Assembly: GCA_022781505.1 (NCBI GenBank)
Contig: JALETK010000144.1
Location: 1 to 37,641, forward strand
DNA: 37,641 bases
Reading direction: 5' to 3'
Source of the DNA: Clostridiales bacterium
GTDB lineage: Bacteria > Bacillota > Clostridia > Oscillospirales > Oscillospiraceae
Positions within the stretch are counted from its first letter, which is position 1. Every line of letters begins with the position of its first letter. Positions 1 to 8,900 of the stretch are shown here, piece after piece. The notes under the pieces are model-generated. The model was not told the origin of the DNA, made no database searches, and saw only the letters and a list, made by a program, of their open reading frames with translations. Position numbers and translations under genes: made by a program.

Positions 1-247
1 CTCCATTGCCCCCCTGCCGGGGCGCGCAAGCCTGCGGCTTGCAGGGGAACGGATTGCCACACCAGCGTGCGCGCTGGTTCGCAATGACAGACTTGGGAGT
101 ACGGTGCGTTTGGAGGAAGGTGCAGAGGCTCCGGGAAACTGACGGCGGGGGCGAGCCCCCGCCCTACGGTACGGGCCACGACAGCGCACCCGTAAGGCGG
201 GGTCATGACATAAGCCGGGCAGTTGCAAGTTTGACCGGCAGTAACAA
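1..247. repeat. Intergenic block of family A and C palindromes
   Basis: No gene is supported here. Positions 51-90 hold a family A palindrome (GGATTGCCAC ... GCAATGACAG with a GC-rich stem between). It is preceded at 12-46 by a GCAAGCCTGCGGCTTGC hairpin that also occurs in the composites near 9.9 kb and 37.1 kb, here in the opposite orientation. Positions about 143-166 form a GGCGGGGGCGAGCCCCCGCC hairpin followed by CTACGG, a family C end. The 123-codon ORF at 6-377 runs through these palindromes and is not credible as a gene. Confidence 0.7.
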
Positions 248-262
248 TTGGAGGAAATTACC

Positions 263-2173
263 TTGTCACAACAGATACAAGATACACAGGAAGCAGCCCC
301 GTCGCAGGTGCGGATCTGGCCCCGGGTGCTGCTCATGGGGACCTCCTATTTTCTGGTGGAGGTCTTCGCCGCCCTGATTCTGCAGCCGGAGACCCCGGCG
401 GGCCTGGGCTTCGGCTTTTTGTGGAGCTGGCTCCTGACGGCGGCGGCCCTGGCCCTGCCCCGGCTGGGCGGGCGCATTTTCTACGGCGTCACCTATTATT
501 TTTCCGCCATCTGGGTTCTGGCCCAGACGGGGTATGATCAGCTGTTCCACAAGCTCATGTGGCTGTCGGACATCTTCTACGCCGGAGAGGGCGCGGACTA
601 CCTGGATACGGTTCTCACGGGCTTCTCCCCGGTGTGGTGGATTGGCCTTGTGGTGCTTCTGGCCATGGGTGGCCTCACCATCTGGCTCTTTCCCAAGTGG
701 CAGAAGGACTGGCAGACCTACCTCACCTGCGCCATCACCGCAGGGCTCACCCTGGCGGGGCTGTTTCTCCTGCCCCAGCTGGTGTTCCTCCGGGATTTAA
801 GCGTCTGGGGCACCGGCACGGACTACATGCAGTCCACCTCCTACCGGGCCACCTACGCCACCATGTACAACGCCCGGAAGGTCTATGACATCTGCGGCGC
901 CTACCAGCTCACCTTCCGGGACCTGTGGAAGCACGAGATCTACCCCATGACCGCCGCCTATCAGGAGAGCCAGAAGCTGGAGCGGGAGGAGCTGGACGGG
1001 TACTTCAGAACCCGCCGCACCCACAAGGAAAACAGCATGACCGGCCTCTATGAGGGGAAGAACGTGATTCTGGTGCTCATGGAGTCCATGGACGACTGGA
1101 TGATTACGGAGGAGGAGACCCCCACCCTGTGCCGCCTCATGGACGAGGGAATCAACTTCACCAATTTTTACACCCCGGGCTACGGCAGCGTCCGCACCTT
1201 CAACTCGGAGTTCTGCGTCAACACGGGGCTGTTCCTCCCCACCACCGGCTCCACCGCCTTTGACTATGTGACCAACCATTACAGGCAGTCCCTGGCGGCC
1301 CTTCTGGCGCAGGAGGGCTACACCGCCCAGGCCTTCCACTACAATTCCCCGGATTTTTACAGCCGGGGGGTCTATGAGCCCGCCATGGGCTATGCCGCCT
1401 ACAACAGCTACCAGGACTACACGGAGGATGAGAACCGGCTCTTTGACGACTGCTTCCTCTTTGACGATCCCGCCCTGTCGGAGGCGTTCTTCCGGGAGGG
1501 CCCCACCCTAAACTTCCTCATCACCCGCTCGGCCCACCTGAGCTATGTGTACAACGAGGTGCTCAGCGTCTACGCCCTGGAGCAGTACCCGGAGTACCAG
1601 GGGATGTTCGGCCACGAGGAGGAGGACTGCGCCCGGGTGAAGGCCCGGCTGGTGGACGACATGTTCGCCCGGCTCCTGGAGGAGCTGGAGGCCCGGGGGG
1701 AGCTGGAGAACACGGTGATTGTGGCCTTTACGGATCACTACACCTATGGCTTTAAGGACGTGGACAAGCTCATGGAGCTGTCCGGGGTGGAGAGCGAGCT
1801 GCTCCTGGAGAAGACCCCCTGCTTCATCTGGTCCGCCGATGGCCCGGACCGGGAGGTGAAAAAGACCCTCAACACCTCCGACCTGCTGCCCACGGTGCTG
1901 AACCTCCTGGGGGTGGACTCCCCCTACCGGTATCTGGGGCAGGACGCCTTCGACCCCAACTATGAGGGCTGCGCCTTCTTCCCCGACGGCAGCTGGATCT
2001 CCGACGGGGTGGCCTGCATGGCCGTGGCCGGTGGCGAGCCGCAGATCATTCTGAACGAACGGGAGAAGGAGCTAACCCCGGAGTACCTGGAGGAGATGAC
2101 GGAAAAAGCCATGGCCTACGTCAGCGCCGCCAACCTGCTGCTCACCACGGACTATTACAAAACCATCCGATAA
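263..2173 (+). CDS. Membrane sulfatase, LTA synthase / phosphoglycerol transferase family
   Basis: A predicted polytopic membrane enzyme of the alkaline-phosphatase/sulfatase superfamily, related to lipoteichoic acid synthases that move glycerol-phosphate from phosphatidylglycerol onto an extracellular acceptor. The first 200 or so residues contain about five hydrophobic segments; the rest is the extracellular catalytic domain. Visible motifs are the metal-site strand NVILVLMESMDD, the nucleophile loop GSVRTFNSEF (Thr in the position of GKTSDSEF in LtaS) and the later metal-site strand VIVAFTDHYTY. The ORF track begins at TTG 248, but that codon overlaps a GGAGG at 250-254. The TTG at 263, eight bases downstream, is the better start and gives 636 residues, normal for the family. 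The gene stands alone and is followed by a GC-rich terminator. The true substrate (glycerol-phosphate, ethanolamine-phosphate or other) cannot be told from sequence. Confidence 0.85.
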   Translation: MSQQIQDTQEAAPSQVRIWPRVLLMGTSYFLVEVFAALILQPETPAGLGFGFLWSWLLTAAALALPRLGGRIFYGVTYYFSAIWVLAQTGYDQLFHKLMWLSDIFYAGEGADYLDTVLTGFSPVWWIGLVVLLAMGGLTIWLFPKWQKDWQTYLTCAITAGLTLAGLFLLPQLVFLRDLSVWGTGTDYMQSTSYRATYATMYNARKVYDICGAYQLTFRDLWKHEIYPMTAAYQESQKLEREELDGYFRTRRTHKENSMTGLYEGKNVILVLMESMDDWMITEEETPTLCRLMDEGINFTNFYTPGYGSVRTFNSEFCVNTGLFLPTTGSTAFDYVTNHYRQSLAALLAQEGYTAQAFHYNSPDFYSRGVYEPAMGYAAYNSYQDYTEDENRLFDDCFLFDDPALSEAFFREGPTLNFLITRSAHLSYVYNEVLSVYALEQYPEYQGMFGHEEEDCARVKARLVDDMFARLLEELEARGELENTVIVAFTDHYTYGFKDVDKLMELSGVESELLLEKTPCFIWSADGPDREVKKTLNTSDLLPTVLNLLGVDSPYRYLGQDAFDPNYEGCAFFPDGSWISDGVACMAVAGGEPQIILNEREKELTPEYLEEMTEKAMAYVSAANLLLTTDYYKTIR

Positions 2174-2180
2174 TCCTGCC

Positions 2181-2216
2181 AAGGCCGCCCCAACCCACGG
2201 GGCGGCCTTCTTCTTG
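2181..2216 (+). terminator. Terminator after the LTA-synthase-like gene
   Basis: AAGGCCGCCCC and GGGGCGGCCTT pair as a perfect 11-bp stem with a 7-nt loop, eight bases past the stop codon, followed by the pyrimidine-rich CTTCTTCTTG. The T tract is weak, so termination may be partial. Confidence 0.65.
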
Positions 2217-2640
2217 CGCGCCAGGGAGGCACCGTAGGGAACGGCCTTGACCAGGGCTGTTGATTGGGATTACAAACAGTTACAATAATTACACTGGCGC
2301 GGGACAAGGTAATGAACTTAAAGGAAAGCCTTCTGACTTGCAATACCGTAGGGCGGGGGTCAGACGTAAACCGGACGCCCCCGATTCTGCCCGTAGGGGA
2401 GGGTCATGACTCTCCCCTACAGACACACCGCCAAACCTGCCTTACCATGTACGCTTACGTTCGTGACATTGGGGCTTGCCCCCGCCGCACGCTTCCCGGA
2501 ACTCTGGCACTCCCAATCAAACGAACCGCACCCCCAAGCCTGTCATTGCGAACCAGCGCGCACGCTGGTGCGGCAATCCGTTCCCCCCGCCAGGGGTGCA
2601 ATAGCGGCGTGGCAGGATGGGTCCCGGGCGCATAGGCTGG
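2217..2640. repeat. Intergenic block with family C and A palindromes
   Basis: No gene is supported in this stretch of about 420 bp. It holds a GTAGGGCGGGGGTCAG family C end near 2348, a GTAGGGGAGGGTCATGACTC... palindrome near 2393-2424 (a one-base variant of the perfect copies at 12.2 and 16.5 kb) and a complete family A element at 2541-2580 (TGTCATTGCG ... CGGCAATCCG). AT-rich sequence at 2261-2300 contains TTGATT and TACAAT-like hexamers, but the spacing is poor and I do not call a promoter. Confidence 0.65.
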
Positions 2641-2657
2641 GCTGGAGGTGATTTTAT

Positions 2658-3095
2658 ATGACAGGTATTCCTGCCGCCCCAGCCGCCGTGGCCCATGTGT
2701 CCGGCGGAGCCCAGGGGTCCTGCGGGCGTGTGTTCTTCTATTGCCACCCCCGGGGCACCTGGGTGGAGGCGGACATCCGGGGTCTTCCCGAGAGCGACAC
2801 CGGCTTTTTCGCCTTTCACATTCACGAGGGCAGAGACTGCGGCGGAGAGGACTTCGCCCACACCGGCGCCCACTTCAATCCCAAGGGTCTCCCCCACCCC
2901 TGCCACGCAGGAGATCTGCCGCCGCTGCTGTCCGCCGGAGGCTGCGCCCGGATGGGCGTCCTCACAGACCGCTTCCGGGTGGCCGACATTCTGGGCCGCA
3001 CGGTGGTCATTCACCGGAATCCCGACGACTTCCGCACCCAGCCCGCCGGAAACGCCGGAACCAAAATCGCCTGCGGTGTTATTTGTCCCCTGTAG
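2658..3095 (+). CDS. Cu/Zn superoxide dismutase, compact cytosolic form
   Basis: Converts superoxide to hydrogen peroxide and oxygen. Family hallmarks are clear: FHIHE (His54, His56), HFNP (His72), PHPCHAGDLP (His80, His83, Asp86) and VVIHRNPDDF (His119), so every copper and zinc ligand is present; Cys61 and Cys139 match the conserved disulfide, and GNAGTKIACGVI closes the protein. At 145 residues it is shorter than most bacterial SodC proteins. There is no signal peptide, unlike typical periplasmic or lipoprotein SodC, and the zinc loop is cut down (only two residues between the second and third zinc histidines, against eight in human SOD1). ATG 2658 has GGAGGTG upstream. A stand-alone gene; a role in oxygen exposure of an anaerobe is inferred. 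Confidence 0.9.
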   Translation: MTGIPAAPAAVAHVSGGAQGSCGRVFFYCHPRGTWVEADIRGLPESDTGFFAFHIHEGRDCGGEDFAHTGAHFNPKGLPHPCHAGDLPPLLSAGGCARMGVLTDRFRVADILGRTVVIHRNPDDFRTQPAGNAGTKIACGVICPL

Positions 3096-3124
3096 CCCCG
3101 GGCTGTCCATGGGGTTTAAAAGAC

Positions 3125-3174
3125 TGCGGGGCAATCCCCCCTTCCCGGCAAAGGAAAGGGGAGATTGCCCCGCA
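3125..3174. terminator. Long imperfect palindrome, probable sodC terminator
   Basis: TGCGGGGCAATC (3125-3136) pairs perfectly with GATTGCCCCGCA (3163-3174), and the inner CCCC and GGGG runs extend the stem. It lies 30 bp after the sodC stop. There is no clear T tract, so it may instead be another dispersed palindrome. Confidence 0.45.
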
Positions 3175-3218
3175 ATCATCATGCGTTTCCACGCCACCAT
3201 AAACCAATGGCCCCGATT

Positions 3219-3312
3219 GTCATGGGCGAGGCGCAGCCGAAGGATCTCATACACCCACAACCCATGTCGGAACCCTCCTGCGCGAGATCCTTCGCTGTTG
3301 GCTCAGGATGAC
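3219..3312. repeat. Family B palindromic element (full copy)
   Basis: Contains GCGCAGCCGAAGGATCTCAT on the left and GCGCGAGATCCTTCG...GGCTCAGGATGACA on the right, which pair as a long interrupted stem around a divergent centre. Related full copies lie at 11956-12053, 23846-23940 and 37235-37333, and half-copies make up the 48-bp array at 23.4 kb. It lies between the convergent sodC and spoVT genes. Confidence 0.75.
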
Positions 3313-3364
3313 AAGTCGGGGGCGGTTGTTTCATAGCAATGACAGGCCATTGTCCCCGGCTCTC

Positions 3365-3907
3365 TCAGGCCTCCATTTGCTTTCCCAGGAACCCGGCCAC
3401 GGTCTGCACCACCTTCTGGTCCCCCTCAACCGGGGGCTGCTCCCGCTCCTCCATCAGGAGCATGACGCAGCCCATGAGATCTCCCTGGGCCACAATGGGG
3501 GCCGCCGCGCCCAGATAGTATTTGTCGGAGCCCTCCACCACCGGCAGGCGGGCTCCGCCGGGGCTGTAGCGGTAGCTCTTCCGCTGCTCCATCAGGTTCT
3601 CCAGATCCGGAGAGTTCCGCCGGTCCACCAGCTCCCGCCGGGGGGCGCCGGACAGGGCAATGATGCTGTCCCGGTCCGCCACGGCGGCAATGCGGCCGGT
3701 GTTCTTCCCCATGGCCTCACAGATCTGAGCCGCAAAGTCCTGCAAATCCCCCATGGGGGAGTATTTCCGAAAAATCACGCCGCCGTCCTTCTCCGTGTAG
3801 ATCTCCAGGGGATCCCCCTCCCGAATCCGCAGGGTGCGCCGGATCTCCTTCGGAATCACCACACGCCCCAGGTCGTCGATGCGGCGAACAATGCCAGTTG
3901 CTTTCAT
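3365..3907 (-). CDS. spoVT: Stage V sporulation protein T, AbrB-family regulator
   Basis: A transcriptional regulator of late forespore gene expression in endospore formers. The N-terminal 50 residues are a swapped-hairpin AbrB DNA-binding domain (MKATGIVRRIDDLGRVVIPK, then RRTLRIREGDPLEIY). The remaining 130 residues match the GAF-like C-terminal domain of SpoVT, with GCVMLLMEE near the end. The length of 180 residues equals the usual SpoVT length. ATG 3907 is preceded by AGGAGAAATGGT. Two TTGACA hexamers lie upstream on the same strand, but I could not pair either with a convincing -10. It implies a sporulating host; other AbrB regulators lack the GAF domain, so the SpoVT call is firm. Confidence 0.93.
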   Translation of the reverse strand: MKATGIVRRIDDLGRVVIPKEIRRTLRIREGDPLEIYTEKDGGVIFRKYSPMGDLQDFAAQICEAMGKNTGRIAAVADRDSIIALSGAPRRELVDRRNSPDLENLMEQRKSYRYSPGGARLPVVEGSDKYYLGAAAPIVAQGDLMGCVMLLMEEREQPPVEGDQKVVQTVAGFLGKQMEA

Positions 3908-4017
3908 ACCATTTCTCCTTCTCCAACAGGTGGTCCCCTGTTTTGTTTCTGCGTGTATTATTTGTCAATGGAGAAGAATTATGTATGTCAAGGGGCCGGA
4001 CTTGGAAATGCGGGTGC

Positions 4018-4050
4018 TTGCTTCCAACGCGTTAAACGCGTTGGAAGCAA
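4018..4050. promoter_or_regulatory. Perfect 33-bp palindrome, possible operator
   Basis: TTGCTTCCAACGCGTT, a central A, then AACGCGTTGGAAGCAA: 16-bp arms around one base. It lies 17 bp beyond the stop of the AlbA_2 gene and 110 bp upstream of spoVT. No T tract follows on either strand, so it does not look like an intrinsic terminator. It shares the 9-mer CGCGTTAAA with the region just upstream of the AlbA_2 gene (5755-5763). A protein-binding site is inferred. Confidence 0.5.
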
Positions 4051-4067
4051 ATTGGATTAGAATTCAT

Positions 4068-5720
4068 TTACGTTTTCAGCTTATATTTTGCGTAACGGCC
4101 TTTGTTAACAGGCTGCAGAATATTTTGCTTGACCAGGTCTTTTAGCAGCGTATAAGCTTTGGAATCGCTGACGTGCAGCAGGTTCATGACATCTGCGCGG
4201 GCAATAAATTCATTGTTTCTTGCCATATTGATAATCATCTCAGGATATCTTACTTCGTCAATATCGCGTTGACGGACGTAGCCGATGGCTCTTTCTTTAT
4301 CCTGATAGAGCTTATGGGAAAGCATATAATTACGGCCTCTTCCTGCGCCGTATGCTTCAACCAAGCCATTATCCACTGCTTTATCCAGAACCGTCTTAAC
4401 CATGACCTCCGAAAGATTTGCCGCTTCCGCGATCTGCTTCGCATCGCTGCGGGGAATCTCCTTCAGTATGTTTAACACAAGAAGTGTATTGATGGGCAAA
4501 GGCCGGCCAAGCCTGTTTTGTTCGTCTGCAATGATTCGCGCCAATTGTACATCCGGTTTGCTTCGGGGAATAAACAAGGACACTGTGGTAGAAGTAGAAT
4601 TTGAGTAGTCGGGAAGATGACGTCCGTAAATCAAAGAGCCTTCGAATATTCTGTCAATACCACGTCCCGTTTTCTCCGCCAAACCAACTCGCTTTAGTGC
4701 ATCGGCCAAAAGCTGATTCCTGCCGTGAGGCTCAGCGGTCAACAGGTTTTGAATGGTTACGCCCTCAATAAAGCCACCCGGATTGGCGATGGTAAGGCCT
4801 TCGTCTGAAATGGCAATGCGAACACGTCCCATAATCGAGTAGTCTCGATGGCAAAAAGCATTTACAATCGCTTCGCGCAGCGCACGTTTATCAAATTCAG
4901 GGGCGGGCATTCTGAATAGCCCCATTTCGATCTCTTGCTCCGGATTCCATACTTCCATATGTGCAATGATCTTTTCTATGGAGGCTAAAATCGGAAGGGA
5001 GTAGTCCTCATTCACACGAACAATCGAACCTTCCAGCACCTGAAATGATGATTTTCCGGTGGGAACAAACTTCTTAATACTTGGGGCTTTACCCACCATC
5101 AAAATACCGGCGATTGTGGGATAGACCGTACCGTTTTGTTCCCTGGTAAAGCCAAGCGCTTTCAGCAGCTCTTCGTCGTCCAGCTCCAAAAGTGCCTTGT
5201 CGCCATCATAGGAAAGTATGATGCGGCGAAGCCGTTCGACCTCCAAGGGATCCATATCCGCCAGGGAACCCTCCTGAACAATCATTGTGGAATAATCCAA
5301 CAGGCGTAAATCAGATAATCTGGTTACAATTTCCGTCGGATACATGGGGATGTTCTCGGGCGTATTGTCAATTTTCATTCTGCGCCGCAAAATCTTCCCC
5401 GAACGAGTTGCAACAATACTACCATATGATTTTGGAACAGATACCTTCAGAACAGGCAGTTCCTCCTCGACGATCTCGCAGCGGGTTGAAACAGGAGGCA
5501 CCGTATTGTTTGCAATGTACGCACTCAACGTTATGGGATTGGCATGATCCTTGTGAACGCCGGTAATTGTCCCATCATCCTCTACACCCAAATACAGGTC
5601 CCCGCCCTCCGTATTCGCGAACGCAACAACATCTTCAAACAAGTCCGTATCACCGTACTTTTTAAGATCACTTTTAAACTCAATTGTAAGTGTTTCCTGA
5701 AAGGGAATGCTTCTGTCCAT
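4068..5720 (-). CDS. AlbA_2/Schlafen-type ATP-binding protein with winged helices
   Basis: A putative regulator often annotated as RecG-like or as an ATP-binding protein. From Met 5720 (550 residues): an AlbA_2 domain over residues 1-125 (IEFKSDLKKY, VVAFANTEGGDLYLGV), a GHKL-type ATPase-like region around residues 280-370 (REAIVNAFCHRDYS, GRGIDRIF) and two C-terminal winged-helix stretches (about 415-480 and 495-548). The track start at 5771 adds 17 residues; ATG 5720 is preferred because GGAGG lies eight bases before it. Codon and base use are visibly AT-richer than in neighbouring genes, and there are no partners, which suggests transfer. Its targets are unknown; similar proteins occur near mobile elements and in some defence loci, but nothing here shows a defence role. 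Confidence 0.8.
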   Translation of the reverse strand: MDRSIPFQETLTIEFKSDLKKYGDTDLFEDVVAFANTEGGDLYLGVEDDGTITGVHKDHANPITLSAYIANNTVPPVSTRCEIVEEELPVLKVSVPKSYGSIVATRSGKILRRRMKIDNTPENIPMYPTEIVTRLSDLRLLDYSTMIVQEGSLADMDPLEVERLRRIILSYDGDKALLELDDEELLKALGFTREQNGTVYPTIAGILMVGKAPSIKKFVPTGKSSFQVLEGSIVRVNEDYSLPILASIEKIIAHMEVWNPEQEIEMGLFRMPAPEFDKRALREAIVNAFCHRDYSIMGRVRIAISDEGLTIANPGGFIEGVTIQNLLTAEPHGRNQLLADALKRVGLAEKTGRGIDRIFEGSLIYGRHLPDYSNSTSTTVSLFIPRSKPDVQLARIIADEQNRLGRPLPINTLLVLNILKEIPRSDAKQIAEAANLSEVMVKTVLDKAVDNGLVEAYGAGRGRNYMLSHKLYQDKERAIGYVRQRDIDEVRYPEMIINMARNNEFIARADVMNLLHVSDSKAYTLLKDLVKQNILQPVNKGRYAKYKLKT

Positions 5721-5753
5721 CTCCAACACCTCCAACACTATCTTAACACAAAA

Positions 5754-5780
5754 TCGCGTTAAAATAAACACCTAACGCAA
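5754..5780 (-). promoter_or_regulatory. Inverted repeat upstream of the AlbA_2 gene
   Basis: GCGTTA (5756-5761) and TAACGC (5773-5778) form an inverted repeat with 11 bases between. On the minus strand it overlaps a weak promoter candidate, TTTATT-17-TAAGAT. The CGCGTTAAA segment recurs inside the 33-bp palindrome at the other end of the gene, which suggests autoregulation by its winged helices. This is inference. Confidence 0.3.
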
Positions 5781-5872
5781 ATTTTTTTGCATTAAAATCC
5801 GACACGCGGAGAAGATGTGTGATTCGTTGCCGGAATCATTTCCTGCGTCAGAGCATGCGCCCGCCGGGCGCA

Positions 5873-5925
5873 CCAAAAAGCAGAATGCCTGTCGAAAAGC
5901 AATCGGCAGGCATTCTGTTTTTTGC
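5873..5925. terminator. Bidirectional intrinsic terminator after purL
   Basis: AGAATGCCTG and CAGGCATTCT form a 10-bp perfect stem (about 5882-5916). It is flanked by GTTTTTT on the plus strand and by CTTTTTGG on the minus strand, so it can stop transcription from both sides. It is positioned to end the purine cluster 54 bp past the purL stop. Confidence 0.85.
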
Positions 5926-5978
5926 GTTAGCTCCGGAATCCCTTCGCACCACAGGGGCGCGCCATTATCCGGTGGGTT

Positions 5979-8900
5979 TTATTTGAAGTAGGCCACAGCG
6001 GACTCGAAGAGCTTCATGTCGAATTCGCCGGGGACGTTTTTGTAGAGGCCGGCGCCCTTGCGCTCGGAGTGGCCCATTTTGCCGAAGACGCGGCCGTCGG
6101 GGGAGGTGATGCCCTCGATGGCGTAGATGGAGCCGTTGGGGTTGAAGCGCACGTCCGTGGTGGCGTTGCCCTGGAGGTCCACATACTGGGTGGCAATCTG
6201 GCCCTGCTCCGCCAGGCGCTTGACCAGGGCCTCGTCCGCCAGGAAGCGGCCCTCGCCGTGGGAGATGGGGACGGTGTAGACCTGGCCCACCTCGGTTCCG
6301 GCCAGCCAGGGGCTCAGGTTGGAGGCCACCCGGGTGCGCACCAGGCGGGACTGGTGGCGGCCGATGACGTTGTAGGTGAGGGTGGGGAAGTCCGCGTCGG
6401 CGTCCAGGATTTTGCCGTAGGGCACGAGGCCCAGCTTGATGAGGGCCTGGAAGCCGTTGCAGATGCCCAGCATCAGGCCGTCCCGGCGCTCCAGGAGGTT
6501 CGTGACCTCCTCCTTCACCGCGGCGTTCCGGAAGAAGGCGGTGATGAACTTGCCGGAGCCGTCGGGCTCGTCGCCGCCGGAGAAGCCGCCGGGGATGAAG
6601 ACCATCTGGGCCTCCTTCAGCTTGTCCGCAAATTCCTCCACGCTCCGGGCGATGGCGGCGGCGCTGAGGTTCCGGATGACCACGATTTCCGCCTGGGCCC
6701 CGGCGTCGGCCATGGCCTTGGCAGAGTCGTACTCGCAGTTGGTGCCGGGGAACACGGGAATCAGCACCTTGGGCCGGGCCGTCTTCACGGCGGGGGCCAC
6801 CCGGGTTCCGGCGGCAAAGGACACATTCTCCACAGGGGTTCTGGCGTCGGGGATGTTGCAGGCATACACCGGCTCCAGCTTGTCCTCATAGGCCCCCTGG
6901 AGGGCGGCGGCGTCCACGGTCTCCCCGTGCCAGGTAAAGCCCCCCTCGGTGGTGACGCCCAGCACCTTGCCCACAGGCTCCCCGGTCAGCTCCAGGACGA
7001 AGCCGCCGTAGGCGTAGCCGAACAGATCCTGCAGGGTGACGTTCTCGTCAAAGTCAAAGCCCAGGCCGTTGCCAAAGGCCATCTTCATCACCGCCTCGGC
7101 GGGGCCGCCCAGGCCGGGGGTGTAGGCGGCAACCGCCTTGCCCTCCCGGAGAAGGGCCGTCACCTGGTTGAAGAGAGCCAGGAGAGATTCGGTCTCCGGC
7201 AGGCCGTTTTCGTTGTACCGGGGGGTCAGGAGGCAGACAGTGTGGCCCGGGGCCTTGAACTCGCACGACACGATGTTCTGCACCTTCTCCGTGGTGACTG
7301 CGAAGGACACCAGGGTGGGCGGAACGTCCAGATCCTCAAAGGTGCCGGACATGGAGTCCTTGCCGCCGATGGCGGCGATTTTCAGATTCTTCTGGGCCTC
7401 AAAGGCGCCCAGAAGGGCGGCCAGGGGCTGGCTCCAGCGCTTGGGGTCGTGGCCCACCCGCTTGAAGTACTCCTGGAAGGTGAGGTACACGTCCTCATAG
7501 GCAGCGCCGGTGGCAATCAGCTTGGCGGCGGACTCCACCACTGCCAGGTAGGCCCCGTGGTAGGGGCTTCTCTCGGTCACGAAGGGGTTGTAGCCCCAGG
7601 ACATGAGGGAGCAGTCGTCGGTGTGGCCGGTCTCCAGGCTCACCTTGTGCACCATGGCCTGGATGGGGGTCTGCTGGTGCTTGCCGCCGAAGGGCATCAG
7701 CACAGTGCCCGCGCCGATGGTGGAGTCGAACCGCTCGGAGAGGCCCCGCTTGGAGCAGGTGTTGAGGTCCGTGGCAAGGCCCATGAGGTTCTCGGTGAAG
7801 GTGCCGTTCACGGTCTTCCGGTAGTCCTCCGGGGCGTCCAGGTCGATGGTGATGTGCTTCTCCGCGCCGTTGGAGTTCAGGAACTCCCGGCTCACGTCCA
7901 CAATGGTCTTCCCGTTCCAGTGCATCACAAGGCGGGGGTTCTCGGTGACGGAAGCCACCACGGTGGCCTCCAGGTTCTCCGCCGCCGCCAGCTCCAGGAA
8001 CCGGGCCACATCGGAAGCGGCCACCACCACGGCCATGCGCTCCTGGGACTCGGAGATGGCCAGCTCCGTGCCGTCCAGGCCCTCGTACTTCTTGGGAACC
8101 TGGTTGAGGTCAATCTCCAGGCCGTCGGCCAGCTCGCCGATGGCCACGGACACGCCGCCGGCGCCGAAGTCGTTGCACCGCTTGATCATGCGGGTGGCCT
8201 CCCCGTTCCGGAACAGCCGCTGGAGCTTCCGCTCCTCCGGGGCGTTGCCCTTCTGCACCTCGGCCCCGCAGGTCTCCAGGGAGTGGAGGTTGTGGCTCTT
8301 GGAGGAGCCGGTGGCGCCGCCGCAGCCGTCCCGGCCGGTGCGGCCTCCCAGGAGAATCACCTGGTCGCCCGGCTGGGGGCACTCCCGGCGGACGTTTTTC
8401 TCAGGGACGGCGGCGATGACCGCGCCGATCTCCATGCGCTTGGCGGCGTAGCCGGGGTGGTAGATTTCATCCACCATGCCCGTGGCAAGGCCGATCTGGT
8501 TGCCGTAGGAGGAGTAACCGGCAGCGGCGGTGGTCACCAGCTTCCGCTGGGGGAGCTTTCCGGGGAGGGTTTCGGAGACGGGCTTCAGGGGGTCTGCCGC
8601 GCCGGTGACCCGCATGGCCCCGTAGACGTAGGCACGGCTGGCCAGGGGATCCCGGATGGCGCCGCCGATGCAGGTGGCCGCGCCGCCGAAGGGCTCGATC
8701 TCCGTGGGATGGTTGTGGGTCTCGTTTTTAAACAGCAGGAGCCAGGGCTGCTCCTCCCCGTCCACGGTGACGGTCATGTGGACGGTGCAGGCGTTGATCT
8801 CCTCGCTCTCGTCCAGCTTGGTAAGATACCCGTTTTTCCGCAGGTACTTGGCCGCCAGGGTGCCAATGTCCATGAGATTGATGGGCTTGGTGCGGCCCAG

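Noticed and set aside
2261-2300. Promoter for sodC (TTGATT ... TACAAT)
   Set aside because: Spacing of 15 bases is poor, and the site is about 370 bp upstream with repeats in between.
2264-2651. ORFs of 81-123 codons upstream of sodC
   Set aside because: They cross family A and C palindromes and have no family match or ribosome site.
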